From Patiria pectinifera (Eukaryota; Echinodermata; Asteroidea; Valvatida; Asterinidae), in assembly GCA_029964075.1 (NCBI GenBank), contig CM057135.1, positions 22,656,863 to 22,720,862 of the forward strand: DNA of 64,000 nt, written 5' to 3'. Made by a program: the position numbers and the translations under genes. Positions 10,485 to 21,949 of the stretch are shown here, in pieces. Under the pieces are notes generated by a model, which worked only from the letters and a program-made list of their open reading frames with translations, made no database searches and was not told the DNA's origin. Numbering within the stretch: position 1 is the first letter of the stretch; the number at the start of each line of letters is the position of its first letter.

Positions 10485-12037
10485 AGCTTCGCCTTCGCCT
10501 GGCCTAGCCCTGCCGCGTACCAGATCGACTGGGCGGCTGGTGCTGGCGCGGCGGCCGGACCGATACAAATGTTTACAAGTTCCCCGCGTCCCAATCTCGT
10601 CCCCACAACTGTGTTCAGCGCGTACAAGAACTAGCGTGAAGTACAGTAAACGGGAACGATGTTGATGTGTTGTAGACATTTATTTTACTATGGTTGGCCG
10701 TTATGGCAAATACAAAAGAATAATCTACTAACTATAAATAAAATGCTGTAATACCATCAAAATACTGAATAATCAACAAACACTACCAACAAGTCAATGA
10801 AGATACCTCCCGTTACAATACTGAACTTGTTAATTATGATTTTTGGCGCAAAAGCTGTTGACAAGTACAGTTGGGGTAAGGAGCATGTGGCCGCCCATAC
10901 AACGGTAAACATTAATCGTCTCGTTGCGCGGAGTGATTTGCAAGTTTCGCCGGAACTACTGTGCATCGGGAGTCCTGTTTATTACGTCACGATTTACTGT
11001 GTTTTGTTTGCTGCCCCCAACGACGACTTTTGCACAAATTGCACATTCGGGCCGAAACAGGACCCGAAAAACAGCTCTCAAAAGTACCTTTTATATTCAT
11101 TTCATGACAGAAACAATAGTCGTTTTTATTTCATCACACCTTAGGCTACATATACCCGAAAAATGACGAAAATGTCTTCGAGCATTCCACAACCTCTTTA
11201 AGCAATCGATTGTGAAAATCAATCTATGTCAAGGAAAGAAGCGTTTATTTCATTAATTAACTAATACGAATTTCAAAGTTTCCTGAATTCAATTATCGTT
11301 ATAACCATTCAACTTATATTTCCCTCACAGGTGACAATCCGGGACTCTGGTTTTCGCTCAAGTGGTCCGAGTTCGTCTAGGAGGACTAGGCCCCATAACC
11401 AGACTCGGAAAGAATACAATACAAGACTTTTCAAGAACTAAAAGATACAGCTTTACAACAAATAAACATTAATGGTTTAACAAACTGTCTTAAGAACTGT
11501 AAAACTTGTCAAAGTCAAATTAACACTGTACGTAACTAAATCATTAATAAAATCGATCTTGTAATTTCTTATAATATACAATAAGATCTGGAGAAAACGC
11601 AAATCATAAATTAACAATTCAATTTTAAAATTTGAGCGATCGGATGTCCCTCAACTTAAGTATCCAATAAAATAATATATACAATTATATGTACAGGTAC
11701 AACCCGAAAACTGGGTAAACCTTTTACCAACGAGATATCGCCAATCACAATCTCGTTGGAATTCCAGTCACATAAACTCGACAATAAACGACCACTGCAA
11801 TTATCAACCTCTCTCCCCTTTTGAAAACAAAAGGAACTCTATGTATCCACTTATCAAGATTCATTCAAAAGGCTACATTCATAGGGTTACCGATATTCAT
11901 TTCAGCCAAACACTTACAATTATGCAGCAATTTTCCAGCCATAAAAAAGCCATTAAAATCTACAATCAATATGCATATTTACAACGCGAGGATGTCAATA
12001 GTTCATTGTTATGTTCACCCCGGACTCTTGGGGTAGC
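10485..12037. other. AT-rich non-coding region
   Basis: No protein family was recognised. A small open frame at 10797-11144 has no recognisable domain and lacks support. The first few hundred bases may contain the promoter of the THAP gene; no specific element could be defined. Confidence 0.45.
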
Positions 12038-13300
12038 CTATGTCTGGTACCCATGTAGTTGATGGCAACGACTTGTTGCCGCTTCAAGTTCATGGGACCT
12101 GATACCAGAGATATCAGCCGATCTAATGTCCGCTAGTAGAGATCCACGTATATTTTTGTGATGTATTTTCTTTTCTGTGTTGCAGTTTTGATTAGATGAT
12201 CCCTCTCCTCTGGTGTACAATGATCGAGATAATTGGCAGTTCTGTTTTGTGTCCACAACAAAATACCCTGCATTGCAAGAGTCGAGATGTTTGGGCGTTC
12301 TCTTTTCAGGTAATCTAGACCTGCAAACATCTGCTCTGCTGCCAGATTGTCCTTGGGACATGATTTGACCTCATCCTGGATTCTCTGGCAAACCTAATGA
12401 AATTTTCCAGCAGGTAAGTGGTCAACGAGCTGGCGCTGGATACATAGTTACATACATGTTGTGCAGTATGATCGACAAAGCTTATTTTGTCAGCATTTCG
12501 ACCTCTTCGCCAACATTTTCGTACAGTGCTTTGTGGACATCATTCTGCTGAGCAGGAAAAACTGCAAACATATAGGCACTGTCATCCATGAGTGGAGATG
12601 GATCTATCATCCAGGACTTGACGATGTGTTAAGCGTCGTGTAGAACTTGTCTGTATTTATCACAGGTACATCACTTTCTAACATTTGCATTAGCAGGGTG
12701 TGTTGTGGGAACAGACAATTCCCATGGCCCTGATCCCACTCAGACAATACTGTCACTTACGCATACAAAACACACCTCATTAGCTGATTGTTTTGTTTGC
12801 AGACAGGCAAACATTCACTTACTCGCTTGATGTGATTCTTTTGGTAATGATAGTATGTTGCTACAGAGTTTTCAAAGGGTATATTGATTGAAACGATTTC
12901 CGCGAAATGCTTGAAGGCGACTTGAAAGTCCACACTTCCACAGGTAATCATTGAACTCCATGCATGCACAGCAATCTCCTCACGAACGATGCCTGTAACC
13001 TCTCGGATCAGATCGGACTTGGTGGTGGCAAAGGCACGTCTGATGTTTGGTCCAAGGGCGTCAGTTCGTGCCCTCAGGACGTTCTGGGTCTTCGCAGCTA
13101 CCGCTTCTATTTTTGCGTCCAGCATCTCGAGTTTCCCCATAACTGCCGAATGGTAGACGGCAGCTCGCGTTGCGACTTGTTGGTCAGCTTCATCAAAGTT
13201 CAATGTCCAAGCCGCTGTGTCATGGTCTGGCGACTGATGCTTCCTTTTTAGGCTGTGACGTCGGGGTTGACTATTCTCCAAGGGGCTGGGGGATACAGGC
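12038..13300 (-). pseudogene. Eroded coding relic(s) of an unidentified family
   Basis: Two minus-strand patches look protein-coding. The first, 13281-12950, encodes a charged, probably coiled segment (KLEMLDAKIEAVAAKTQNVL). The second, about 12400-12133, encodes a helical block with PNISTLAMQG, NRTANYL and HCTPEERDHL. I recall the second motif from multicopy, uncharacterised marine-invertebrate proteins but cannot name it. Frames change between patches and no complete gene can be assembled. Whether the two patches belong together, or to the relic at 13496-13864, is unknown. Confidence 0.35.
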
Positions 13301-13495
13301 TCAGTAAGTGGTCGGTATAGGGACTTGGTTCATCACGCAGGTGGATGTACGAAGGGTAGTGGGCTCATGATGGTGGGCTACAGCCATCTCATCCATCGTA
13401 ACTGGCTCGACGGAACTGGATAGGAATTTAGTAAGTATTCCCCAATAACTGTCCTGGTTGTGTCCTGTCTGCTGGTCCCTTTCCTTCTTCTAAGC

Positions 13496-13864
13496 TTATT
13501 CCGCTTGCTGCCGACAATAGTTCTTTTTGTGATGGGAAAATGCGCCCACGGCACGGCGCAGCCACCTCTCTAATAGTTGTGTCTGGATTGCCGGTTTCAG
13601 TAAACGGTCAACACCTGATGGAATGTCTCTAAAAAAATCGCTAGTGTGGTGCTTCTGGATGTGTTGCTTAAGTTCCCGTCGGGATCCAAATAGTATCCAG
13701 TGGTCCAAGCACATCCACTCCCGATGACTAAACCATGGGATATGTCCCTTGCAGCAATGATAGTGCCGGACTCGTTCACAACGTCTTAGCAAATCTTGCA
13801 AAGACTAGTTGGTGATTTCCATCGCTTTCTTAAATTTCCGTCGAGAATTACGCTGGTCGTTCGG
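13496..13864 (-). pseudogene. Possible distal part of the hAT-like relic
   Basis: The minus strand encodes WFSHREWMCLD followed by a His-rich helix (ELKQHIQKHHTSDF), similar in type to the block that follows the CHHIHN region in the hAT-like family seen at 26396-27354. It directly abuts the outer edge of the BEL/Pao 3' LTR. A Gypsy fragment and the BEL element lie between this patch and the hAT-like patch at 26.4 kb. That is what is expected if one ancient gene was split by nested insertions. Frames are broken; the link is inference. Confidence 0.35.
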
Positions 13865-14611
13865 TGTAGGCGCGCTGAAGCGCTCTAGGGGCTAGTCATG
13901 AATGACGCAATAGATTCTTACTGATGATTACAGGCATTAATTGAATCACCGTGAAAACTGATAAAAAGAAGATAGATACAGATATAGAGTTCAATGAGCA
14001 CCAATTAATTAGAGAATTACAATGAAATCAATTGACTATATAAACAACCACTCGTATGAAATGAATAAATGTGAGCGCATATACTCTCTTAACCAGTACG
14101 ACGTGTCTGCACTCTAACAAAATTCTGCGATAGACATTAATATAAAGTAGCTAATCTAAAGTTATTAACATAGCAAATATCATACCGTTTACGCCTTCAG
14201 ACCAGCGTACATGTATATGAGGCTGTGGTAAATCGGCAGGATACTCTCTGTGGCCCAAGCTGAATGAGAATACAAATAACAAAACTCTTAAATGTCCTAG
14301 ATCTATTATAATCGCAAAGGACTAAGAAATAATAAGAAATAACGTAAGGTATATGGCTCATTTGTATAACATAACAGAAAAGAGCATTTTCTTACCTAAA
14401 GCAGTCGATTGGATGAAGAAATAAGCAGCTAGCGATTATGTAACACTCTTATGTAGGATTATGAAGTGAAAGTGAAAGTGAAAGTAACGTACACGAACGC
14501 GCATCATATAGAATGTTCAGTGTGCGCATCGTAAAACAACCTGCGCGCATATTTGGAGGCAAGCCCGCGCGCGCATGCTTAAAGGTAAGCCCGCGCGCAC
14601 TCAACCTGTCA
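13865..14611 (-). repeat. BEL/Pao 3' LTR (intact)
   Basis: 747 bp. Read on the minus strand it begins TGACAGGTTGAG and ends CGCGCCTACA. A purine-rich tract (GGTGGGAGTGTAAG) lies immediately upstream in element orientation, as expected for the plus-strand primer. This copy preserves both empty sites for the insertions present in the other LTR. Confidence 0.9.
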
Positions 14612-14763
14612 CTTACACTCCCACCAACTACTCATATAATTGATAGTTCAGAATACTCATACACTAACAGTGAGAATAAATCATTAGTAATTAAATGCTA
14701 TTTAACAACTGCAGTAACAATTAACAACCAAAGGCTACAAACAACGAACTGTGATAAAACAAG

Positions 14764-16455
14764 TCAGGTGCTCTCTAAGAGGAGTACCAGCTTCTGCACT
14801 GGGCGCTCCAGAAAGGCTAGCTTGTCTTCACGCTTGCCTTGCTGACTCAGCTTCTTTGTTCTAACTTGGACCTGGACTTTCCTCACTAGGCCATCCTTGG
14901 CAGCGGTAGTCTTAACTACGACACCCAAAGGCCACTTGTTTCGAGCCACGTCTGGTTCCAATGAGAGGACGATGTCTCCAACCTTGATGTTTCTTCTAGG
15001 TTTGGTCCAACTCTGCCTCCGATTAAGGTTCTGGAGATACTCTTTGCGCCATCTACTCCAAAACTGCTCCGTGAGGTATTGTACTCTTCTCCATCTCTTC
15101 CTGAGGTACATATCCTGCGGTACAAATTTACCTGGAGGTGGCAGTGGCACGCTAGACTTCATGGTGAGGATGTGGTTTGGCGTCAGGGGTTCCAAACTCA
15201 TTGGATCATTGATTGTCTCGACTGATAGGGGACGGCTGTTTACAATGGCCATGGCTTCATAGAACAGAGTGCGGAGCGATGAATCGTCCAGCCTCCCAGG
15301 ACAAAGCGCAACTACTCCACTAAGGACACTTCTAATGGTCCTTATCTGACGTTCCCACACTCCTCCGACGTGACTGGCACAGGGAACATTCATTAGAAAG
15401 CAGCAGTCCTGCTCTGCCAAGTAGGATGTCATTCTTTCAACATTTAGCTCCTTCAGGGCTGCCTTGAGTTCATTCTTGGCGCCAACAAATTTGCTGCCTT
15501 GGTCCGACCTGATTTGGCGAACTTTTCCTCGGACGGCAATGAAGCATCGCAGCCCTTTGATAAATGCGTCACTGGAGAGATCATCTATCATCTCAACATG
15601 AACTGCCCTGGAACTTAAGCAAGTGAACAACAGCCCGTACCTCTTGAACTCCTTTCGACCTTGCTTGGTGATGAAGGGACCAAAACAATCCATGCCACAA
15701 TATGAGAATGGTGGTGATGACTCGACACGATCTTCAGGAAGATCTGCCATCTTCTGCTCTTGGGTGGGTCGCCGGTTTCTTCTACAGATTACGCACTTGC
15801 GAATGAGATCGGCAACCAACCTCCCACCATTGATGATCCAAAACCCATTTGCTCTTATTTCGTTCAAGGTAATGCCACGACCTTGATGGTGGACCTTCTG
15901 GTGGTAGTGAGCGGCGATGAGTCTGGAAACGTGGTTATCTTTGGACAGTATTGCCGGGTGTTTGACGGAGATCGGAAGTGATGAGTTTCTTAGGGGACCT
16001 CCCACACGCACAACCCCGAAGTCATCGGTGAAGGGATCAAGATCGTTACAGGGTGGTTTGTCCTTGAAATCATGCTTCTGAACCGACTTTAGCAGGAACA
16101 TGGCTGAATCTTGTCGTTCTTGGACACTGGCGATACTACAATCAGTATCTCCTCTAGCTCGCCTTCGAAGCCTGGAGATAGCTCGAACTAGAACAGGCCA
16201 GCTTGAGAATTTGGTCAGCCTAGACAGGATGGGGGAATCTGTTGTCTCCTTGACTGTTGTGCACAAGACTGTCGTCGACTTCTTGACCTCTGGATCTTCC
16301 AGAGATAATTTAGGTGTTGTCTTCGAGGGGCACACGAAATCAGGACTCCACAGAAAGTCGGGACCCGTGTACCAGTTAGATTGGCGAAGAGCCGATGCTG
16401 TGAGACCTCTTGAAGCGTGATCAGCGGGATTAGAGCTAGACTCAACGTAGAACCA
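14764..16455 (-). CDS. pol: BEL/Pao Pol, integrase plus C-terminal DUF5641-like region
   Basis: It shares the reading frame of the RT ORF upstream, from which it is separated only by an in-frame TAG at 16456-16458. The zinc-binding HHCC module (HYHQKVHHQG, then CVICRRN) precedes a core with Asp in GMDCFGPF, Asp in RSDQGSKF and Glu in GGVWERQIRT, a complete DDE triad. The C-terminal part, with TPNHILTMK and a Trp-rich helix (YLTEQFWSRWRKEYL), is the extension typical of BEL/Pao integrases. The frame ends at 14764, about 150 bp before the 3' LTR. Confidence 0.9.
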   Translation of the reverse strand, partial: WFYVESSSNPADHASRGLTASALRQSNWYTGPDFLWSPDFVCPSKTTPKLSLEDPEVKKSTTVLCTTVKETTDSPILSRLTKFSSWPVLVRAISRLRRRARGDTDCSIASVQERQDSAMFLLKSVQKHDFKDKPPCNDLDPFTDDFGVVRVGGPLRNSSLPISVKHPAILSKDNHVSRLIAAHYHQKVHHQGRGITLNEIRANGFWIINGGRLVADLIRKCVICRRNRRPTQEQKMADLPEDRVESSPPFSYCGMDCFGPFITKQGRKEFKRYGLLFTCLSSRAVHVEMIDDLSSDAFIKGLRCFIAVRGKVRQIRSDQGSKFVGAKNELKAALKELNVERMTSYLAEQDCCFLMNVPCASHVGGVWERQIRTIRSVLSGVVALCPGRLDDSSLRTLFYEAMAIVNSRPLSVETINDPMSLEPLTPNHILTMKSSVPLPPPGKFVPQDMYLRKRWRRVQYLTEQFWSRWRKEYLQNLNRRQSWTKPRRNIKVGDIVLSLEPDVARNKWPLGVVVKTTAAKDGLVRKVQVQVRTKKLSQQGKREDKLAFLERPVQKLVLLLEST

Positions 16456-17940
16456 CTAATCAGGATCTGTACCCTCTCTGATAATCTGCACTCGGTTGGC
16501 CACGAACGTATGGAAGCGCCTTGCCTCATTGTGGATGTAACCTAGGACTACTTGAGAATCAGTCCAGAAGACTTCTTCCACATCCGAAAGATGAAGCTCT
16601 GCCTTAACAACTTTACTGATCTTCACAGACACTACAGCAGCGGTTAACTCAAGGCGGGGAATTGTTGTGAGCTTAGTTGGGGCCACTCTAGATTTACCCA
16701 TAAGAAGCACACAATGTACCCTGTTTTGCTGATCCTGGATTCTGAGAAAGGAACATTGGCCATATCCCAAAGTGCTGGCGTCTGAGAAATGGTGCAGCTG
16801 TGTGGACCTGACAACCCCGAATGGACTCGGCTTCAGGCAGCGTGGAATCCTAATTGCTGCGATGTTGGGAAGGTCCGCCATCCACTTCTTCCACCGTGGT
16901 CCTATCTCGGCTGGCAGAGGATCATCCCATCCAATGCCGTTTCGGCACATCTGCTGAAGCATCATTTTATCAGTGAGGACGAATGGAGCTAGAAATCCCA
17001 AGGGGTCATAGACCGATGCAACCATAGACAAAATCCCTCTGCGAGTCACAGTTGCTCCTTTGGTTTCAATTCTGAAGAAGAATTCATCCTTCTCTACATC
17101 CCACTGTACTCCAAGAGTAGAGGATAGAGGCAGGTCATCTTTGTTGAGGTCAACTTCCTTGACAGAGGCAGCCCGTTCTTTGGAAGGGACAGATTCCAAA
17201 ACCTGTCTACTATTCGAGATGAACTTGTGGAGGTGTATACCACCTCTACTACACAAGTCTCTGGCTTCTTGGATGATGTGCATTGCCTCTTCATTCGTAT
17301 CTGTACTTATCAAGCCATCGTCCACATAGAAATGGTGTCTGATGAACTTGGCTGCAGACGGAAGCTCTCTTTCGTACTTCTTGGACAGAAACTTAAGACC
17401 ATAGTTGGCACAACCTGGGGACGATGTGGCTCCAAATAAGTGGACTTTCATTCTGTACTCCGTTGGTTCCTGAGCGAGGTCCCCATCCTTCCACCACAGA
17501 AAACGCAAATAATCTCGGTCTTCCGGCCTGACCATGAACTGATGGAACATCCTTTCTATGTCGCAGACTATGGCTACAGGATGACTCCTAAAGCGACTCA
17601 ATACTCCCACCAGGGCATTCGTCAGATCGGGGCCACTTAGAAGATGGTCATTCAGGGCAGTATCTTTGTACTTACTGGGACAGTCGAACACGACTCTAAT
17701 CTTGTTAGGCTTCTTTGGGTGGTAAACACCGTGATGAGGAATATACCACACTTCTCCCTCCTTCACGTTGGCGGGGGCTTCCTCCGCATCACCATGCGCA
17801 ATGACATCTTGGACGAAATTCACGTAGTCATTACGATACTTCTTATCCTTAAGTAACTTGCGCTTGAGACAGCCAAGGCGGATGAATGCTTGAGCTTTAT
17901 TACCCGGCAAACTTGGACGAGAGCGGAACGGTAGGGGCAT
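16456..17940 (-). CDS. pol: BEL/Pao Pol, reverse transcriptase and RNase H
   Basis: The RT domain begins with KPNKIRVVFDCPSK. It includes DIERMFHQ and FGATSSPGCANY, and the active-site YVDD (HHFYVDDGL). The Pao-specific connection region follows (LSMVASVYDPLGFLAPF), then an RNase H-like domain with FSDASTLGYG (Asp), IPRLELTAA (Glu) and FWTDSQVVLG (Asp). The frame ends at an amber codon; the same frame continues as integrase. The upstream edge lacks a clean join to the protease ORF, with a frame change between 17940 and 18030. Confidence 0.9.
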   Translation of the reverse strand: MPLPFRSRPSLPGNKAQAFIRLGCLKRKLLKDKKYRNDYVNFVQDVIAHGDAEEAPANVKEGEVWYIPHHGVYHPKKPNKIRVVFDCPSKYKDTALNDHLLSGPDLTNALVGVLSRFRSHPVAIVCDIERMFHQFMVRPEDRDYLRFLWWKDGDLAQEPTEYRMKVHLFGATSSPGCANYGLKFLSKKYERELPSAAKFIRHHFYVDDGLISTDTNEEAMHIIQEARDLCSRGGIHLHKFISNSRQVLESVPSKERAASVKEVDLNKDDLPLSSTLGVQWDVEKDEFFFRIETKGATVTRRGILSMVASVYDPLGFLAPFVLTDKMMLQQMCRNGIGWDDPLPAEIGPRWKKWMADLPNIAAIRIPRCLKPSPFGVVRSTQLHHFSDASTLGYGQCSFLRIQDQQNRVHCVLLMGKSRVAPTKLTTIPRLELTAAVVSVKISKVVKAELHLSDVEEVFWTDSQVVLGYIHNEARRFHTFVANRVQIIREGTDPD

Positions 17941-18029
17941 TTGCAGATGGCCATCCTCAAGCTGTGTAATTTTATAACTCTATGGTGTGGAGAAATTGGA
18001 GGTCTTCCTGAGAAACTTTACCTCCCTTG

Positions 18030-19094
18030 TCATCTGAAAAGTCCCGATCGAGCACCGACAACCGCTCTTTTGAAGGGGACAGGGTTCTCCTTAGTCAATA
18101 CTCTGTGGCACATCATCGTAGCTCCTGATTGACCTCCTACCACTGACCAACCGAGATCGGTCCTCACAGCATACGGTTGATTACTCTTGCCAGTCACAGT
18201 TTCTCGGGGTACAAGTGTTTCAGGGCAGTTGAAACCTATCAACATTCCGATGTCACAGTCCTGCATTTGAGGAAGGGAGCTGGCAATCGACTCCAATTGA
18301 GGCCACTTCAGGGCAGTCTCAGAAGTGGGAATAAGTGATCTCTCTGCAGGGATGAAGTCTCTGGTGTACAACTTTGGAATGGTGATGGCCTTTTCGGAGT
18401 ACATTCCTCTAACTGTGATATCCTTAAGAAGCATGCAGTTTGAGACTGTTGAGCTTGATGTCATTGTTGCCAGCTTCAGCTGAACCGGTTGACCTTTGCT
18501 CCCAAGACTCTCGGCGGTGGTGTTCAGCATGAAGGATGTGTCGCTCTGCGTATCCAGCATGGCGTAAGTGAGAACTTCTCGAGCGGAATTGGAGCCCGCA
18601 GCCACCCACACATGTACAATCATCAATGTCAATGAAGTGTAACCTCCCTCTGTAGCGCAGCAGGACACAGCTGAGGCCCGCTCATTCCCTTCCTTGGCAG
18701 GGCCCTTATAGTGCGGTGATCTGTCTTCATGGAGAGGAGTGGGGTGAGATCGTTTGCATTTGGCACAGGTAGCTCGTCTCTTGCAGTCTTTGGACTGGTG
18801 GCCCTTTCTCAGACAGCCGAAGCAGAGTTTGGTTTCCTGGACAAACTGCTTCTTCTCTTCTGCCGACTTGCCTTCGAACTTAGAGCACCTATGAATGGAA
18901 TGAGGGCCATTACAAAAAGTGCATGACACAAATGGCTTAGCCGGATAGTTATCCGTCTGGATTTGAGGGGTGCTTGAAGATGCTGCTGCTTGTCTGGAGG
19001 CCTGTATCGCCATAGCTTGATGGTTGGGCCGTCTGGTTTCCCTTTGGGGTTCTCCTGGGCATCCAGTGCAAGAGGAGAGGTTATGGGGTTGCAT
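18030..19094 (-). CDS. BEL/Pao nucleocapsid zinc knuckles and aspartic protease
   Basis: A CCHC knuckle (CFGCLRKGHQSKDC), preceded by a related Cys/His cluster (CTFCNGPHSIHRC) and followed by CAKCKRSHPTPLH, binds the genomic RNA. Downstream is a DUF1758-type aspartic protease core with AMLDTQSDTSFM as the catalytic box. The active-site triplet reads DTQ where DTG or DSG is usual; DTQ occurs in some BEL elements, so this may be normal. The frame differs from both neighbours. Confidence 0.85.
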   Translation of the reverse strand: MQPHNLSSCTGCPGEPQRETRRPNHQAMAIQASRQAAASSSTPQIQTDNYPAKPFVSCTFCNGPHSIHRCSKFEGKSAEEKKQFVQETKLCFGCLRKGHQSKDCKRRATCAKCKRSHPTPLHEDRSPHYKGPAKEGNERASAVSCCATEGGYTSLTLMIVHVWVAAGSNSAREVLTYAMLDTQSDTSFMLNTTAESLGSKGQPVQLKLATMTSSSTVSNCMLLKDITVRGMYSEKAITIPKLYTRDFIPAERSLIPTSETALKWPQLESIASSLPQMQDCDIGMLIGFNCPETLVPRETVTGKSNQPYAVRTDLGWSVVGGQSGATMMCHRVLTKENPVPFKRAVVGARSGLFR

Positions 19095-19285
19095 ACTACG
19101 TCAGCTTCCTCTGCGATTAAGTCGCTGAATTCCTTAAAGGAGGGATACTCCCCATTCTTCAATGAATTCGTCACGCGACGGTTCCATCGCCTTGCAACCC
19201 ATTCAGGTAGCTTATTCACCATCTTCCGATTCTCTTCACAGTCCTTCAGGATGGACAATCCTTTTGACATGTGGCATTGCGTCAT
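18950..19285 (-). pseudogene. gag: BEL/Pao gag middle segment in a shifted frame
   Basis: Between the N-terminal gag ORF (ending 19236) and the zinc-knuckle ORF, the coding signal moves to a third frame, carrying ENRKMVNKLPEWVARRWNRR and FKEFSDLIAEEAD, typical of the C-terminal half of BEL gag. Two frameshifts are therefore needed, near 19262-19285 and near 19010-19040. They support mutational decay; a programmed shift is unlikely. Confidence 0.7.
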
Positions 19286-20522
19286 TACAGGCGATAAGGA
19301 AGTCAGAGAAATCTCTTAGAGCCTGGGGATCCCTCTCGCCCACCTTTGGCCATCTTTTTTCCCTGAAGGCACGCTGATTGATGAACGGATCTCCAAACCT
19401 TCGGGTCAATTTTGACCAGGCATCTTGATAGGCTAATTCGTCGGAACGCAGGAAAGCTCCCTGTATCATCTTCGCTGCAGCACCAGCGGTGTACTTCTTG
19501 AGATAAAATAGCTTATCCGCTGCGCCGCTGTTCTTTCTTTCTATAAGCGCTGAGAAGGCATTCTTCCACTCCGTAAACTGCATCGGATTTCCGCTGAATA
19601 TGCTTGGTTCAGGCACGGGTTGCCTGCCCAAGGAGATGCTTTCCTGGAAGGCTTTCAGCAGTACTGTAGCCATGTCGTTAGATGTCTTTGGCGCATCAAG
19701 GGAAGATTTAACCTCTCTCTTATAATGGGAGATATGTGTCACAACATTTCCTTCTAGATTCTCCGTGCTGATGGAGGCGTTCCGCTCTTCCTCCTCTTCC
19801 TCATAAACTTTGAGCCGAGCTTCGGCTATTTTGACCTCCTTTTCAGCTTTCAGCCTTTCCAGCTTGTTTTCCTCTTCCTTGATCTTTCTGCTTTGTTCTT
19901 GAATTTCATGAACTGATTGGAGCTCAGCCTTCCTTGCCGCTAACGCAGCCGCTGCGTCGACCTTACTCGACGAAATGCGTGAGACCTTGGATGTACTTGA
20001 TCGATCAGAGGATGGAAAAACCTGAGACTCTGTGATGCCACTGAAGACTGATGGATATTTTGCCTTATCCAAGCTGGCACGAATATTGAACAATGTGACC
20101 TCAGGATTAAAGTCTGGTTTCTTCACATCTTCCAGTCGTTTCTTGATCAGCGCCTCGATATCTTCAGAAACCTGGACAGCACAATCAACCTTCTGGAGTA
20201 TTTCTGGGTCCGGTGCTTGCAGTTTCCTTCCATCTTCGTAGCTGCGCATAAGACATTGGACGCAATTATGGACTTCTTGCAGCTGATTCTTGAGTTCCTC
20301 TTCAGGCAAGAAAGTCTTGAGGAGTCCTCTGGCCGCTTTGGCTTGTGCCTTCCACCTTGAGTAAGCATTGTTGAACCTTCGTTCTTTATCTTGTATGGCT
20401 TGCTCTAGGTAGATTTGTGCTTTCTCCGTTAGTGTTCTTTCTCTCTCACTGCGTCGTAAGCCTTGCTCTGTAACAGTAGCTTCTTGCTCTCCTACTTCTA
20501 CTGTTGACATGACTTTATGCAT
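19236..20522 (-). CDS. gag: BEL/Pao Gag N-terminal part (DUF1759-type)
   Basis: The ORF starts near 20522 with a long charged, coiled-coil-like region (KEEENKLERLKAEKEVKIAE). The DUF1759 capsid-like domain follows: PEPSIFSGNPMQFTEW, AGAAAKMIQGAF and AWSKLTRRFGDPF. Gag forms the cytoplasmic particle that packages element RNA. Length and order match BEL/Pao gag; the C-terminus runs out of frame. Confidence 0.85.
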   Translation of the reverse strand: MHKVMSTVEVGEQEATVTEQGLRRSERERTLTEKAQIYLEQAIQDKERRFNNAYSRWKAQAKAARGLLKTFLPEEELKNQLQEVHNCVQCLMRSYEDGRKLQAPDPEILQKVDCAVQVSEDIEALIKKRLEDVKKPDFNPEVTLFNIRASLDKAKYPSVFSGITESQVFPSSDRSSTSKVSRISSSKVDAAAALAARKAELQSVHEIQEQSRKIKEEENKLERLKAEKEVKIAEARLKVYEEEEEERNASISTENLEGNVVTHISHYKREVKSSLDAPKTSNDMATVLLKAFQESISLGRQPVPEPSIFSGNPMQFTEWKNAFSALIERKNSGAADKLFYLKKYTAGAAAKMIQGAFLRSDELAYQDAWSKLTRRFGDPFINQRAFREKRWPKVGERDPQALRDFSDFLIACNDAMPHVKRIVHPEGL

Positions 20523-21852
20523 GTACAGTTATTGCTACTTGGGGGTGGGGAATACCATGTTAACACAATGAACATAGTTTTCTTTAATAGCTAAAACGAT
20601 AGCTTATAGCTTATACATTACAATTAGGCAATTCGAACAGTGGTATAAATCAGTCACTTTAATTATAGCACTAATCTACGGTACGTCTAAACTATAATCG
20701 ATCATTACAAAGCCAAAACAGTTCTCGTCAATTAGGGTGTGCGTGCTGACGTAGCAGAAACCTTGAAGACACGATGAGTCAGTCGACTGGCATCGGGAAA
20801 ATTGTAAGCAATCCCTGGGACGTGCTGGAGCATCGGGCATGTGGAAACCGGGGTGTAGGAGCAGCGATACATCTGCGTTGAGGCTACGTTTTCACTGTAG
20901 GCGCGCTGAAGCGCTCTAGGGGCTGGTCATGAATGATGCAACGGATTCTTACTGATGATTACAGGCATTTATTGAATCACCGTGAAAACTGAAAGAAGAT
21001 AGATACAGATATAGAGTTCAATGAGCACCAATTAATTACAGAATTACAATGAAATCAATTGACTATATAAACAACCACTCGTATGAAATGAATAAATGTG
21101 AGCGCATATACTCTCTTAACCAGTCCGACGTATCTGCGCTCTAACAAAATACTGCGATAGGCATTAATATAAAGTAGCTAATATAAAGTTATTGACATAG
21201 CAAATATCATACCGTTTACGCCTTTAGACCAGCGTACATGTCGTCGCATATCTGACGAACCGACGAATACGCGCGATTACGCGTAAACGCAATTCTGAGA
21301 AAAACGCGTTTAAAGTTGAACACATTTTACGTGTCCCTTTTCGATGCTACTTTCCCCTTTTGTACATTCTTAATTTATTCAAGGTAGTTATTTGATTGTT
21401 AAAATATATCTATTAATTTGTTTTTTGCTCGTAAGACTAAAGGTTTGTCTAATTTTTGCTGTGAAACTTATTCGTCACTTCGCGAGATAGATTTAAACGT
21501 CATTGTGCTTATTCGCCACGTAAAAATGTCTTATTCGTCACTATGTAAGATAACATTTTGACTGGGCGCGCGTTTTTGCATCACAAATCCATTGCATATT
21601 CGTCACTTCTTTACAACACTACGCGCATTTTCAAAGAAATGTGTATGTTTTACAAACATTTTCTATTTTCTTTTAAGGAAAAAATATGGTAACACTTAAA
21701 CCCCACGTTCAAATCAAAGTACTTGCTATAATGTTTTAATAATATACAGTAGCCTAATAAAAAAGTTATAAAAAAGGAAAATATCTCGAATGGACGCAAG
21801 AAAAAAGTAGGAACACAAAACTGTGAATGCGAACTAACAACGAACAACACTA

Positions 21853-21885
21853 TTTATTCATTCATTCATTCATTCATTCATTCAT
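21853..21885. repeat. ATTC tetranucleotide microsatellite
   Basis: Consecutive ATTC units inside the LTR-borne TIR element, just upstream of the tandem array. Confidence 0.85.
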
Positions 21886-21949
21886 GTAAGATAGCAATTG
21901 TTTTAAAAACAATCAGTTTTGTCTCAAAATCCCATAATTATTGTCTTCC

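Noticed and set aside
10797..11144. 115-codon plus-strand ORF with a hydrophobic start, possibly a secreted peptide
   Set aside because: No recognisable domain, no splice or promoter support, and AT-rich flanks; a chance ORF is likely.
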